From: Burkholderiales bacterium Ga0077547
Lineage (GTDB): Bacteria; Pseudomonadota; Gammaproteobacteria; Burkholderiales; Burkholderiaceae_C
Direction of reading: 5' to 3'
Assembly: GCA_001464195.1 (NCBI GenBank)
Contig: LNEY01000009.1
Span: 1 to 49,638 of the forward strand
DNA length: 49,638 nt
Shown here: positions 1 to 8,372 of the stretch, in pieces
Layout: the number at the start of each line of letters is the position of its first letter
Numbering within the stretch: position 1 is the first letter of the stretch
Program-made: the position numbers and the translations under genes
The notes under the pieces: generated by a model
The model's input: the letters and a program-made list of their open reading frames with translations, nothing else
Databases searched by the model: none
What the model was told of the DNA's origin: nothing

Positions 1-585
1 AATGATCTCTGCGCTCTTGCGGCTGTACCAGGTGGGGTCCACGGCCAGCTTGGCCTTGATGGCTGCGAACAGCTCGCGCTCTTCCTCGCTGCCGGGGTTC
101 GCGATCAGAGAGGCGTCCTTTTCAGCGCGCTTGCCCAGGTGCATCAGCAGCGTGGCATCGCCGCCATCGTCGAGGATCATGTTCGGGCCTTCGCCTTCAC
201 TGCCCTTGGTGCCGAACTCGAAGATGCGGTGGGTGTAGTCCCAGTAGTCCTTCAGCGTCTCGCCCTTGTAGGCGAACACCGGGGTGCCCTGCTCGACCAG
301 CGCCGCGGCGGCGTGGTCCTGCGTGCTGAAGATGTTGCAAGAAGCCCAGCGCACCTTGGCGCCCAGGGCCTGCAGTGTTTCCACCAGCACGGCGGTCTGG
401 ATCGTCATGTGCAGCGAGCCGGTGATGCGCGCGCCCTTGAGCGGCTGGCTGGCGGTGAATTCGTGGCGAATCGCCATCAGACCGGGCATCTCGGTCTCGG
501 CGATCTTGATTTCCTTGCGGCCGAAGTTGGCTTGCGACAGGTCGGCCACGGCGTAGTCGGCGGTCGGTTTCAGAACAGCGTTCAT
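1..585 (-). CDS. ahcY: Adenosylhomocysteinase, N-terminal part (runs off the left edge)
   Basis: S-adenosylhomocysteine hydrolase splits SAH into adenosine and homocysteine in the cytoplasm, removing the inhibitory product of SAM-dependent methylation. The minus strand from the ATG at 583-585 reads [20 protein letters not shown] and goes on with family-typical segments: [48 protein letters not shown], then [15 protein letters not shown]. About 195 residues are present; the NAD-binding C-terminal part lies outside the window. The gene is preceded on the same strand by an SAH riboswitch, so SAH itself should raise its expression. metK, the SAM-forming enzyme of the same cycle, is about 4 kb away on the same strand. 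The identification is firm. Confidence 0.95.
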   Translation of the reverse strand, partial: MNAVLKPTADYAVADLSQANFGRKEIKIAETEMPGLMAIRHEFTASQPLKGARITGSLHMTIQTAVLVETLQALGAKVRWASCNIFSTQDHAAAALVEQGTPVFAYKGETLKDYWDYTHRIFEFGTKGSEGEGPNMILDDGGDATLLMHLGKRAEKDASLIANPGSEEERELFAAIKAKLAVDPTWYSRKSAEII

Positions 586-647
586 GTCAGGCTCCAGTGA
601 ATGAGGAACCCGCACGGCGACACAGGGAACGGTCTAGGAATGACTCA

Positions 648-738
648 CTCACCCACGAAGAACCATCGTGCGGGTGAGCGCGGTTGCAATGATCAACTCC
701 GAGCCTGGGACACTGACGTGCCTTGCAACGCTCCTCGG
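648..738 (-). promoter_or_regulatory. SAH riboswitch (ahcY 5' leader)
   Basis: Read on the minus strand, the leader begins CCGAGGAGCGTTGCAA (738 leftwards), continues with CCCAGGCTCGG and closes with TTGCAACCGCGCTCACCC (ending at 672). These are the conserved blocks of the SAH riboswitch. P1 forms between GAGCGUUGCAA and UUGCAACcgCGCUC, and the pseudoknot between 5' CCGAG and CUCGG (699-703). The class is an ON switch found upstream of SAM-cycle genes. Just downstream, CUCACCC (678-672) can instead pair with GGGUGAG (654-648) in a strong hairpin that would compete with the aptamer. The ahcY start is about 60 nt further on. Confidence 0.93.
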
Positions 739-746
739 ATGGAAAG

Positions 747-752
747 ATTGTA
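747..752 (-). promoter_or_regulatory. Probable -10 box of the ahcY promoter
   Basis: On the minus strand TACAAT lies 8 nt before the first base of the SAH aptamer, so transcription would start almost exactly at the aptamer. No convincing -35 box is visible at 17 nt spacing. Support comes mainly from the position. Confidence 0.5.
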
Positions 753-831
753 ATCGGCCGAAATCCGGCGGAGCTGAGGGCAGGGTCTCCAGGGCGCCGG
801 TCCGGGCACATGCAGGCTTTAAGCTTGTGCG

Positions 832-2550
832 ATGCCTCACAACATCTCGCTGATCACGACCATCGCTGCGGGTCTCGGTCTGGCCCTGGTGCTGGGCTTT
901 CTGGCCGTGCGGCTGCGCCTGCCCGCGCTGGTCGGCTATCTGCTGGCCGGCGTGCTGATCGGGCCCGGAACCCCGGGCTTCGTGGCCGATGTGGAGATTG
1001 CCGCGCAGCTGTCCGAGATCGGCGTGATGCTGCTGATGTTCGGTGTCGGCCTGCATTTCTCGATCGACGACCTGATGGCCGTGCGCAAGATCGCATTGCC
1101 CGGCGCCATCGCCCAGATGGCCGTGGCCACCCTGCTGGGCATGGGCGTGGCCCACCTGTGGGGCTGGAGCCTGGGCGCCGGGGTGGTGTTCGGGCTGTCG
1201 CTGTCGGTGGCCAGCACCGTGGTGCTGCTGAAGGCCCTGGAGAGTCGCGGCGTGGTTGACACCATGAACGGCCGCATCGCGGTCGGCTGGCTGATCGTCG
1301 AAGACCTTGCCATGGTGCTGGTGCTCGTGCTGCTGCCGGCGCTGGCCGGGTCGCTGGGCGGGCAGGTGCCGGGCGCGGCCGCGGACGCCACTGGGGTGTG
1401 GTGGACGCTCGGGAGCACGCTGCTCGAAGTGATGCTGTTCGTCGCGCTGATGCTGGTGGTCGGGCGGCGATTTTTCCCGTGGCTGCTCTGGGAGGTGACG
1501 CGCACCGGTTCGCGCGAGCTGTTCACCCTGTGCGTGATTGCCGCGGCGGTGACGATCGCCTACGGCTCGGCGGCGTTGTTCGGCGTGTCGTTCGCGCTCG
1601 GGGCCTTCTTCGCCGGGATGGTGCTGCGCGAGTCCGAGTTCAGCCACCGCGCCGCGCAGGATTCGCTGCCCCTGCGCGACGCTTTCGCGGTGCTGTTCTT
1701 CGTCGGCGTGGGCATGTTGTTCGAGCCGCGCGTGCTGATCGAGCAGCCGCTGCAGGTGCTCGCGGTGGTGGGCATCATCGTGCTCGGCAAGTCGCTGGCG
1801 GCCGCGGCCGTGGTGCTGCTGTTCCGCTATCCGCTGAACACCGCGCTGACGGTGTCGGCCAGCCTGGCGCAGATCGGCGAGTTCTCGTTCATCCTGGTCG
1901 GCCTGGGCGTGTCGCTGAAACTGCTGCCGCCCGAAGGCCAGAGCCTGATCCTGGCCGGGGCTCTGATCTCGATCGCGTTGAACCCGCTGGTGTTCACCGC
2001 GATCGAGCCGCTGCAGCGCTGGCTGCGGCAGCACTCGGCGCTCGCACGGCAGCTCGAGGCCCGCGACGATCCGCTGACCGAATTGCCCGCAAACACCGAA
2101 TCGAAGTACCTGGCGCGCCAGGTGGTGATCGTGGGTTACGGGCGCGTCGGGCAGCACATCGCCAGCGCGCTGTCACAGGCCGGCGTGCCCTACGTGGTTG
2201 CCGATCAGAACCGCGAGCGCGTGGAGGCGCTGCGCGCCGAAGGCTGCGCGGCGGTGCTGGGCGATGCCACCGATCCGGTGGTGCTGGTGCAGGCGCACAT
2301 CGCCCGTGCGCACATGCTGGTGATCGCGGTGCCCGACACCGTCGGCGTGCGGCGCATGATCGAGGTGGCGCAGACGCTCAACCCGGGCATCCAGATCGTC
2401 GTGCGGTCGCACAGCGAAGAAGAGGCCGAACGGCTGCGGCACGATGGCGCGGCACAGGTCTTCGTCGGAGAGCGCGAGCTGGCCCTTGCCATGGTGCGCC
2501 ATGTGCTCGACGCCGCGCAGCCCAAGGCGGCCGAATCACCGGCGCATTGA
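832..2550 (+). CDS. ybaL: YbaL-type monovalent cation:proton antiporter (CPA2 family) with TrkA-N domain
   Basis: This is a 572-aa inner membrane protein of the Kef/YbaL branch of CPA2 transporters, predicted to exchange K+ or Na+ for protons. The N-terminal ~390 residues are a run of hydrophobic helices, with GYLLAGVLIGPGTPGFVAD and LLMFGVGLHFS near residues 37-85 closely resembling E. coli YbaL. Residues from about 425 form a cytosolic Rossmann TrkA-N domain (VVIVGYGRVGQHIA, then VVADQNRERVEAL and GDATDP) that binds NAD(H) or another nucleotide as a gate. There is no C-terminal TrkA-C domain. The start ATG follows the ahcY leader divergently. The gene ends 9 bp before the end of the convergent yjdF-like gene. 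Substrate specificity cannot be read from the sequence. Confidence 0.9.
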   Translation: MPHNISLITTIAAGLGLALVLGFLAVRLRLPALVGYLLAGVLIGPGTPGFVADVEIAAQLSEIGVMLLMFGVGLHFSIDDLMAVRKIALPGAIAQMAVATLLGMGVAHLWGWSLGAGVVFGLSLSVASTVVLLKALESRGVVDTMNGRIAVGWLIVEDLAMVLVLVLLPALAGSLGGQVPGAAADATGVWWTLGSTLLEVMLFVALMLVVGRRFFPWLLWEVTRTGSRELFTLCVIAAAVTIAYGSAALFGVSFALGAFFAGMVLRESEFSHRAAQDSLPLRDAFAVLFFVGVGMLFEPRVLIEQPLQVLAVVGIIVLGKSLAAAAVVLLFRYPLNTALTVSASLAQIGEFSFILVGLGVSLKLLPPEGQSLILAGALISIALNPLVFTAIEPLQRWLRQHSALARQLEARDDPLTELPANTESKYLARQVVIVGYGRVGQHIASALSQAGVPYVVADQNRERVEALRAEGCAAVLGDATDPVVLVQAHIARAHMLVIAVPDTVGVRRMIEVAQTLNPGIQIVVRSHSEEEAERLRHDGAAQVFVGERELALAMVRHVLDAAQPKAAESPAH

Positions 2551-2559
2551 ACGCCCGGC

Positions 2560-3189
2560 TCAGGCCGGCGGTGCGGGCAGGCGGCCGATCTGCCGGTCGT
2601 GCCAGCGGGCGAGCAGCCACTGGGCGGCCATCGCGCCGATCCAGGCGCAGAACATGTCCTTTTGCGTGTCGAAGGGGTCGCCCTGGGTGCCGAGGAAGTC
2701 GTCTGCGCCCGCGCCCATCGCCTCGGCCGCACCCCATTCGATCAACTCGTACAGCGCGCTGAACGCCAGGCAGATCGAGGTGACCACAAGGAACAGCCAG
2801 CCGCCGCGCATCGGGGGCGCCGACAGTGTCGTGCGGCGCAGCAGGATTTCACGCGCCACGATGGCCGGCACGAAGCCCTGCATCAGGTGGCCGATGCGGT
2901 CGTAGTGGTTCCGGGTGAAGTCGAAGGCATCTTGCATCCAGAAACCCAGCGGCACGCGGGCATAGGTGTAGTGCCCGCCGAGCATCAGCACCCCCATGTG
3001 CAAGGCGATCAGGGCGTACAGCAACGGCGTGAGCGGAAAGCGCCGGTGCGTGGCCAGCATCAGCGGCAGCGCAATGGCCACGGGCGCGACCTCCATCGCC
3101 CAGGTGGTTTGCTCGTACGCGCCTACGCCCGAACGCACGAGGAGGACGAAGACGACCGCTGCGTAAAAAAAGAGCGCGGGGCGCGTCAC
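2560..3189 (-). CDS. yjdF: YjdF-like DUF2238 membrane protein
   Basis: This 209-aa integral membrane protein has about five or six hydrophobic segments and matches the DUF2238/YjdF family in length and in the motif HYTYARVPLGFWMQD (about residues 73-87) followed by RNHYDRIGHLMQGFVPA. The middle contains ELIEWGAAEAMG and a polar DFLGTQGDPFDTQKDM stretch typical of the family. The biochemical function of YjdF proteins is not established. The gene is alone on this strand, convergent with ybaL, with no clear operon partner. Confidence 0.85.
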   Translation of the reverse strand: MTRPALFFYAAVVFVLLVRSGVGAYEQTTWAMEVAPVAIALPLMLATHRRFPLTPLLYALIALHMGVLMLGGHYTYARVPLGFWMQDAFDFTRNHYDRIGHLMQGFVPAIVAREILLRRTTLSAPPMRGGWLFLVVTSICLAFSALYELIEWGAAEAMGAGADDFLGTQGDPFDTQKDMFCAWIGAMAAQWLLARWHDRQIGRLPAPPA

Positions 3190-3274
3190 AACGGCACGCG
3201 CCTGGGCCTGCGAGTCACAGATGCGGGATGTACCGCACTGACCGTGCGATGTCGACGATCGAACTGGCCACGCG

Positions 3275-4015
3275 TTACCGGGCTTGACGCCTTTGAGCCC
3301 ACGCCACAGCGCCGAGCCCGGCGAGCATCAAGGCGTAGGTCGAAGGCTCGGGGATGGGTGGCGTTGTTGAGAACGCTGTGACGGCGAGGTTGTCGAAAGC
3401 CCACGACTCGTCTGTGAGTGGCTGAATGCCTACCCCTTCGATCGAAAACGCGATCGTCACCGATGATGCGGTGTGCGCGAAACTCTGGAACCGCCCGTCC
3501 ACGTTGAAGTCGTAGGCGCTGTCTCTGTAGAAGCTTCCCGGACCTCCAAACCCGAGGTCTTGCTTGCGCGCCAGTTCGCCACCGGCGGGCGCGACGTACG
3601 ACTGGACTTGCGAGTCCAGCGCATTGGCGAACGACTCTCGAAACCGATTCACGCCATCGATGTCGATGCGGAAGAAGTCGCCAGAGGGAAAGGTTCCGGT
3701 GCCGTCCAGAGAGTCGATGGCGGCGAACAGAAACCCGATGCTGAGCGCATCGTGCGTGGGCAAGTTTGTCAGTGTCAGCGTCACGACATTTCCTGTGGGG
3801 CTGCGCAGGAAGCTGCCACTGAATTGATTGCCTGCAGGCCCCAGGCCTGAAAAGCCTTGAACGCCGGTCAGCACCGCATCCCCCGGGCTGATTGACGCGG
3901 GAAGCCCTGACTCAAAATCCGACGAGAACACGACGACCGCGTGCGACGGAATGGAGAATGCGGCGAGCCCGAGCAGAGCGGCCATGCGCAGTGGGCCAGC
4001 AAACGTTGTCATCAT
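3275..4015 (-). CDS. PEP-CTERM sorting-signal secreted protein
   Basis: This 246-aa exported protein has a signal peptide (MMTTFAGPLRMAALLGLAAF..HA) and a C-terminal PEP-CTERM tripartite signal: PIPEPSTYALM, a short hydrophobic helix, then a basic tail QRRQAR. Such proteins are processed at the membrane by exosortase and often associate with exopolysaccharide. The central part is a beta-rich domain without a recognised catalytic motif (GSFLRSPTGNVVTLTLTNLP, SVTIAFSIEGVG). I chose the ATG at 4013-4015 because GGGAGG lies 6 nt upstream; an upstream in-frame extension to 4093 lacks a ribosome site and precedes the signal peptide. No exosortase gene is in the window. Specific function unknown. 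Confidence 0.85.
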   Translation of the reverse strand: MMTTFAGPLRMAALLGLAAFSIPSHAVVVFSSDFESGLPASISPGDAVLTGVQGFSGLGPAGNQFSGSFLRSPTGNVVTLTLTNLPTHDALSIGFLFAAIDSLDGTGTFPSGDFFRIDIDGVNRFRESFANALDSQVQSYVAPAGGELARKQDLGFGGPGSFYRDSAYDFNVDGRFQSFAHTASSVTIAFSIEGVGIQPLTDESWAFDNLAVTAFSTTPPIPEPSTYALMLAGLGAVAWAQRRQAR

Positions 4016-4119
4016 GGGGTGCCTCCCGGGGAATTGTGACGGTACGGGGAAAAGCCATCTTCTAAACGGTGACGCGCCCCATAACCAACCCAAAGAGGCT
4101 GCCGCCTGAAGCGCAAGAC

Positions 4120-4160
4120 GTCAACCCCGTGAACATGGGGGGCACGGGCCCCTGGTTGAC
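4120..4160 (-). terminator. Inverted repeat 3' of metK, possible terminator
   Basis: GTCAACCCCGTG at 4120 and CACGGG..GGTTGAC ending at 4160 form a two-part stem in the 203-bp gap between metK and the PEP-CTERM gene. There is no clear T-run, so Rho-independent termination is uncertain. Nothing else was recognised in this gap apart from the Shine-Dalgarno of the PEP-CTERM gene. Confidence 0.35.
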
Positions 4161-4218
4161 CGCGGGGAACGCCGCAAAGATGTACCTATCCCTGCGCGGC
4201 GCGCTTCTCCGCCAGCGG

Positions 4219-5400
4219 TTACAGCCCCGCTGCGGCCCGCAGCGTCTGCACCTTGTCGGCCCGTTCCCAGGAGAACTCGGGTTCGTCGCGGCCGAAGTGG
4301 CCGTAGGCGGCGGTCTTTTCGTAGATCGGGCGCAGCAGGTCCAGCATCTGGATGATGCCCTTGGGCCGCAGGTCGAAGTGTTCAGCCACCAGGGCTGACA
4401 GCTTGTCGTCGGGCAGCACGCCGGTGCCTTCGGTGTACACCGTGATGTTCATCGGCTTGGCCACGCCGATCGCATACGCGACCTGGATCTGGCATTGCCG
4501 CGCCAGGCCCGCGGCGACGATGTTCTTGGCGACGTAGCGTGCGGCATAGGCCGCGCTGCGGTCCACCTTGCTCGGGTCCTTGCCGCTGAAGGCGCCACCG
4601 CCGTGCGGGCAGGCGCCGCCGTAGGTGTCGACGATGATCTTGCGGCCGGTCAGACCGCAGTCACCCTGCGGGCCACCGATGACGAAGCGGCCGGTCGGGT
4701 TGATCAGGTAGCGGGTGTTTTGCAGCCATTCCTTGGGCAGCACCGGCTTGATGATCTCCTCGATCACCGCCTCGACGAAGCTCGCCTTCATCTTGGTGGG
4801 CGATTCGCTCTGGTCGGGGTGGTGCTGAGTGGACAGCACCACCGTGTCGATCGAGTGCGGCTTGCCGTCGACGTAGCGCATCGTCACCTGGCTTTTCGCG
4901 TCCGGGCGCAGGAAAGGCAGGCGGCCGTCCTTGCGCAGCTGGGCCTGGCGCTCCACCAGCCGGTGGGCGTAATAGATCGGCGCGGGCATCAGGTCGGGGG
5001 TTTCGTCGCAGGCGTAGCCGAACATCAGGCCCTGGTCGCCCGCACCGATGTTGAGGTGGTCGTCACTCGCGTGGTCGACGCCCTGGGCGATGTCGTTGCT
5101 CTGCTTGTCGTAGGCCACCAGCACCGCGCAGCCCTTGTAGTCGATGCCGTACTCGGTGTTGTCGTAGCCGATGCGCTTGATGGTGTCGCGCGCGACCTGG
5201 ATGTAGTCGACGTGCGCGTTGGTGGTGATCTCGCCTGCCAGCACCACCAGGCCGGTGTTGGTCAGCGTCTCGGCGGCCACGCGGCTGCGCGGGTCCTGCT
5301 TGAAGATCGCGTCGAGAATTGCGTCCGAAATCTGATCGGCGACCTTGTCAGGGTGGCCTTCGGAGACGGATTCGGATGTGAAAAGGAAATCGTTCGCCAC
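4219..5400 (-). CDS. metK: S-adenosylmethionine synthase
   Basis: Methionine adenosyltransferase makes SAM from methionine and ATP in the cytoplasm. The 393-aa product has the family length and hallmark segments: [18 protein letters not shown] near the N-terminus, [12 protein letters not shown] (about 118-129), and [16 protein letters not shown] (about 266-281) carrying the phosphate and metal ligands. The start codon is GTG (5398-5400, reading [12 protein letters not shown]), with GGAG about 8 nt upstream inside a stem-forming leader. metK is divergent from lpxL, the usual arrangement in Burkholderiales. With ahcY it provides both ends of the SAM cycle in this window. Confidence 0.97.
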   Translation of the reverse strand: MANDFLFTSESVSEGHPDKVADQISDAILDAIFKQDPRSRVAAETLTNTGLVVLAGEITTNAHVDYIQVARDTIKRIGYDNTEYGIDYKGCAVLVAYDKQSNDIAQGVDHASDDHLNIGAGDQGLMFGYACDETPDLMPAPIYYAHRLVERQAQLRKDGRLPFLRPDAKSQVTMRYVDGKPHSIDTVVLSTQHHPDQSESPTKMKASFVEAVIEEIIKPVLPKEWLQNTRYLINPTGRFVIGGPQGDCGLTGRKIIVDTYGGACPHGGGAFSGKDPSKVDRSAAYAARYVAKNIVAAGLARQCQIQVAYAIGVAKPMNITVYTEGTGVLPDDKLSALVAEHFDLRPKGIIQMLDLLRPIYEKTAAYGHFGRDEPEFSWERADKVQTLRAAAGL

Positions 5401-5563
5401 TCTTAAACTCCGGTTGATTGCAACTCGCGTTGCCGGCTCACTTCGGGAGTTTCGGCGAACGCTTTAGCGGTTTGTTGAGCTGTTGCCCCGCAGGAGCCCA
5501 AGACAATGAGAAGTCTTGAAGCCACCTGCAATCGCCCCGCAAGTAGTTCTTTAACTCGGCGAC
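5401..5563 (-). promoter_or_regulatory. Structured 5' leader of metK, candidate translational regulatory RNA
   Basis: The minus-strand leader of about 160 nt contains a long hairpin at 5529-5490 (GCAGG and CCUGC arms enclosing CAAGAC/GUCUUG around an UUCUCAUU loop). Closer to the gene, AAACUCC (5452-5446) is perfectly complementary to GGAGUUU (5411-5405), which includes the metK Shine-Dalgarno. A small GCAAC-GCGA-GUUGC hairpin sits between these arms. Hiding the ribosome site in a stem is the usual logic of a translational riboswitch. I do not recognise it as a known SAM riboswitch class. The ligand and the mechanism are inference. Confidence 0.5.
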
Positions 5564-5569
5564 GAGCCG

Positions 5570-5575
5570 ATTCTA
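5570..5575 (-). promoter_or_regulatory. Possible -10 box for metK
   Basis: TAGAAT on the minus strand lies 170 nt before the metK start and would place the transcript start at the beginning of the structured leader. No good -35 box is seen; the region also overlaps the start of divergent lpxL. Confidence 0.35.
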
Positions 5576-5583
5576 GCGATTCG

Positions 5584-6474
5584 ATGACCCGCTTCCTGGC
5601 GATCTTCCTGACCGGCAGTCTGCGCTTTCTGGCGCGTTTTCCGCTTCGCTGGCTGCAGGCCCTGGGCTCGCTGGTGGGTTGGGCGTACTACGCGATGTCT
5701 GCGTCCCACCGCGAGCGATTCCGCGCGAACGCCGGCCGCGCCGGTGTGCCTTGGGCGCAGGCGAGGGCAGGCATCGCCGCCACCGGCCAAATGATGATGG
5801 AGCTGCCGCCGCTGTGGCTGCGCCCGCAAGGCGCGCCGCTGCCGATGCCGGTGCACTGGCAGGGGGCTGAACTGATCGAAGCGGTCCAGACCGCCGGCCG
5901 CGGGCTGGTGATGCTGACCCCGCACCTCGGCTGCTTCGAGGCGATCGGCCAGTCGTATGCCGAGCGCTATGGCGCGCGCTGTGGCGCGATGACGGTGCTG
6001 TACCGCCCGGCTCGCCAGCCCTGGCTGCACGATCTGGTCGAGGCCGCGCGGCGCCGGCCGGGCCTCCAGGCCGCGCCGGCCACGCTGGCCGGCGTGCGGC
6101 AGATGATCCGCGCGCTCAAGCGTGGCGAGGTGGTCGGCCTGCTGCCCGACCAGGTGCCGCCCGAAGGCCAGGGCGTGTGGGCCCCGTTCTTCGGCCGGCC
6201 GGCCTACACGATGACACTTGCGGCCCGGCTGGTGCAGCAAACCGGCGCGGCGCTGCTGCTGGTGTGGGGCGAGCGATTGCCCCAAGGCGCCGGCTACCGG
6301 GTGCGCGTGAGCGAGCTCGGCGAGCCGCTGCCCGACGACAACGTGGCCGCAGCCACCGTGATCAACCGCGCGATGCAGCAGCTGATCCTGCAATGCCCGC
6401 AGCAGTACCTGTGGGGCTACCACCGCTACCGCAAGCCGCATGCGGCGCCCGTTCCACTGCAGGGGGCGTCATGA
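5584..6474 (+). CDS. lpxL: LpxL/HtrB-family lipid A acyltransferase (first of tandem pair)
   Basis: This 296-aa inner membrane acyltransferase adds a secondary acyl chain to lipid A. The N-terminal [20 protein letters not shown] gives the membrane anchor. The catalytic HX4E motif is in [12 protein letters not shown] (about residues 117-128), and [19 protein letters not shown] (about 186-204) is the second conserved block. I place the start at the ATG of MTRFLAIF; an in-frame ATG at 5506 would add 26 residues with no family resemblance inside the metK leader region. The stop overlaps the ATG of the second acyltransferase (ATGA), indicating translational coupling. Confidence 0.92.
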   Translation: MTRFLAIFLTGSLRFLARFPLRWLQALGSLVGWAYYAMSASHRERFRANAGRAGVPWAQARAGIAATGQMMMELPPLWLRPQGAPLPMPVHWQGAELIEAVQTAGRGLVMLTPHLGCFEAIGQSYAERYGARCGAMTVLYRPARQPWLHDLVEAARRRPGLQAAPATLAGVRQMIRALKRGEVVGLLPDQVPPEGQGVWAPFFGRPAYTMTLAARLVQQTGAALLLVWGERLPQGAGYRVRVSELGEPLPDDNVAAATVINRAMQQLILQCPQQYLWGYHRYRKPHAAPVPLQGAS

Positions 6475-7409
6475 AAGCCGGCTCGCGTCGCGGCAAGAGG
6501 CACAAGCCCTGGCCGATGCGCCAGTTGACGGCGGCGCTCACCCACGCCGTGCTCGCGCTGCTGTGGCTGCTGCACTGGCTGCCGCTGTCGCTGCTGGCGC
6601 CGCTCGGGCGCGGGCTCGGGGTCGTGCTGTGGGCGCTGGGCCGCTCGCGGCGGCACATCGCGCTGCGCAACCTGGAGCTGTGTTTCCCGGAGCGCCCCGA
6701 GGCCGAGCGCCGTGCGCTGGCGCTGGAGCATTTCAAGCTGCTGGGCCGCAGCCTGCTCGAGCGCGGCCTCTTGTGGCATGCCTCGGCCGAGCGCCTGAAG
6801 CGGCTGATCCATGTCGAAGGCCAGCCGCAGTTTGCCGACACCCATCCCGGTGCGCTGATGTGGCTGGTGCCGCACTTCCTCGCGCTCGACGTGGCGGCGA
6901 TTGCCATGCGGCTCACTGTCACGCGCACCGCCTGCACCGTCTACCAGTCGCAGAGCAACCCGGTGTTCGACGCGGCCGTTCGCCGCGGCCGCGGCCGCTT
7001 CGGCAAGAACCGGCTGTTCTCCCGGCACGAGACCGTCAAGCCGCTGCTGCGGGCCATCAAGGAAGGCGACGCCTTCTTCAACCTGCCCGACATGGATTTC
7101 GGCCGCAAGGATTCGGCCTTCGTGCCGTTCTTCGGCGTGCCCGCGGCCACGCTGCTCACCTCTTCCCGCATGGCGCAGCTGCTGTCGATGACGGTGCAGC
7201 CCATCGTCGCCGAGATGCTGCCCGGCGGCCAGGGCTACCGGGTGCGCTTCCTCGAGCCTTGGGCGAACTTCCCGACCGACGATGCGGTGGCCGACACCGT
7301 CACGATCAACCGCTGGATCGAAGACGAGATCCGGCGCCATCCGGCCCAATACCTGTGGGTGCATCGCCGCTTCAAGACCCGGCCGCTGGGCGAGCCCGGC
7401 CTGTACTGA
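6471..7409 (+). CDS. LpxL/HtrB-family acyltransferase (second of tandem pair)
   Basis: This 312-aa paralogue of the preceding protein has a basic N-terminus, a membrane helix ([20 protein letters not shown]) and the catalytic HX4D in [14 protein letters not shown] (about residues 128-141). The second block is [20 protein letters not shown] (about 205-224). The pair probably adds the two secondary acyl chains of lipid A; which chain each one transfers cannot be told from sequence. It is coupled to the upstream gene by a 4-nt overlap and followed after 53 bp by dapF. Confidence 0.9.
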   Translation: MKAGSRRGKRHKPWPMRQLTAALTHAVLALLWLLHWLPLSLLAPLGRGLGVVLWALGRSRRHIALRNLELCFPERPEAERRALALEHFKLLGRSLLERGLLWHASAERLKRLIHVEGQPQFADTHPGALMWLVPHFLALDVAAIAMRLTVTRTACTVYQSQSNPVFDAAVRRGRGRFGKNRLFSRHETVKPLLRAIKEGDAFFNLPDMDFGRKDSAFVPFFGVPAATLLTSSRMAQLLSMTVQPIVAEMLPGGQGYRVRFLEPWANFPTDDAVADTVTINRWIEDEIRRHPAQYLWVHRRFKTRPLGEPGLY

Positions 7410-7462
7410 ATGGGCGCCGAGCGGCAGGCGTTCTGGGCCGGCTCGGCGACGATAATCTCCGC

Positions 7463-8331
7463 ATGAAACTCCGGTTCACCAAGATGCAGGGCGCCGGCAA
7501 CGACTTCGTCGTGCTCGACGCCACCCGCACGCCCCTGAACCTCAGTGCCGAACAGATGCGCCGGCTCGGCGACCGCCGATTCGGCGTCGGTGCCGACCAG
7601 ATCCTGGTGGTCACGCGCAGCGACACGCCGGGCGTCGACTTCGGCTACCGCATCTTCAATCACAGCGGCGAAGAGGTCGAGCACTGCGGCAATGGCGCGC
7701 GCTGCTTCGTGCGTTACGTGCGCGAGCAGGGGCTGTCTGAGAGACCGTCAACAACTTGCTGGAACTGCACCTGCAGCCCGATGGCCGCGTCACCGTCGAC
7801 ATGAACGCGCCGGTGTTCGACCTGCCGCAGGTGCCCTTCCATGCGGCCGGGCTGCGGCCTCACCCTGTGAAGGTCAAGGGCGACCGCAAGGGCGCCACGT
7901 TCGAGCTGTGGCCACTGACCATCAAGGGGCGCGCCGTCCAGGTGGCCGTGCTGTCGATGGGCAATCCGCACGCGGTGCAGCTGGTCGACGATGTCGACAC
8001 CGCACCGGTCGACGTGCAGGGCCCGCTGATCGAGCACCACACCAGCTTTCCGAAGCGGGTCAACGCCGGCTTCATGCAGATCGTCGCGCGCGACCACATT
8101 CGGCTGCGCGTGTTCGAGCGCGGCGCGGGCGAAACTCTGGCCTGCGGCACCGGCGCCTGTGCGGCGGTGGTCGCGGGCATCCGGCTCGGGCTGCTCGATC
8201 CGGTGGTCGATGTCGATGCGCGCGGCGGCCGGTTGACCATTGAATGGCAGGGCACCCGCGACGGGCTTGCCAGCCACGTGTTCATGACCGGCCCGGCCGA
8301 AACCGTGTTCCAAGGAGAGATCGAACTGTGA
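7463..8331 (+). pseudogene. dapF: Diaminopimelate epimerase, frameshifted by a short deletion
   Basis: DapF converts LL- to meso-diaminopimelate for lysine and peptidoglycan. The first part (7463 to about 7741) reads [20 protein letters not shown] and includes HCGNGARCF with the first catalytic Cys. The second part, in another frame from 7741, reads [20 protein letters not shown] and includes [10 protein letters not shown] with the second catalytic Cys. At the junction (..REQGLSE then TVNN..) about six residues normally linking these segments are absent, consistent with a deletion of 3n+1 nt, about 19 nt. Sequence TCTGAGAGACC fits a deletion between two GAG triplets. Everything else is intact. 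As dapF is usually essential, a sequencing or assembly error is at least as likely as a true pseudogene. Confidence 0.88.
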
Positions 8332-8372
8332 ACCACACCACTCAAACAACCACTGAAAGCCCCGCCCGATGA
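8328..8372 (+). other. Possible 14-codon coupling ORF between dapF and DUF484
   Basis: A GTG-started ORF ([14 protein letters not shown]) is preceded by AAGGAGA (8312-8318) at 9 nt spacing. It overlaps the dapF stop and ends in the ATGA that starts the DUF484 gene, which itself lacks a good ribosome site. This would fit termination-reinitiation coupling. It could also be chance. Confidence 0.3.

Noticed and set aside
649..2157. 502-aa open frame opposite ybaL
   Set aside because: Composition (His/Gln/Arg-rich) and full overlap with a conserved antiporter gene mark it as a high-GC antisense shadow.
4016..4218. Additional small gene between metK and the PEP-CTERM gene
   Set aside because: A 109-codon plus-strand frame from 4069 overlaps metK antisense and has no ribosome site or family resemblance.
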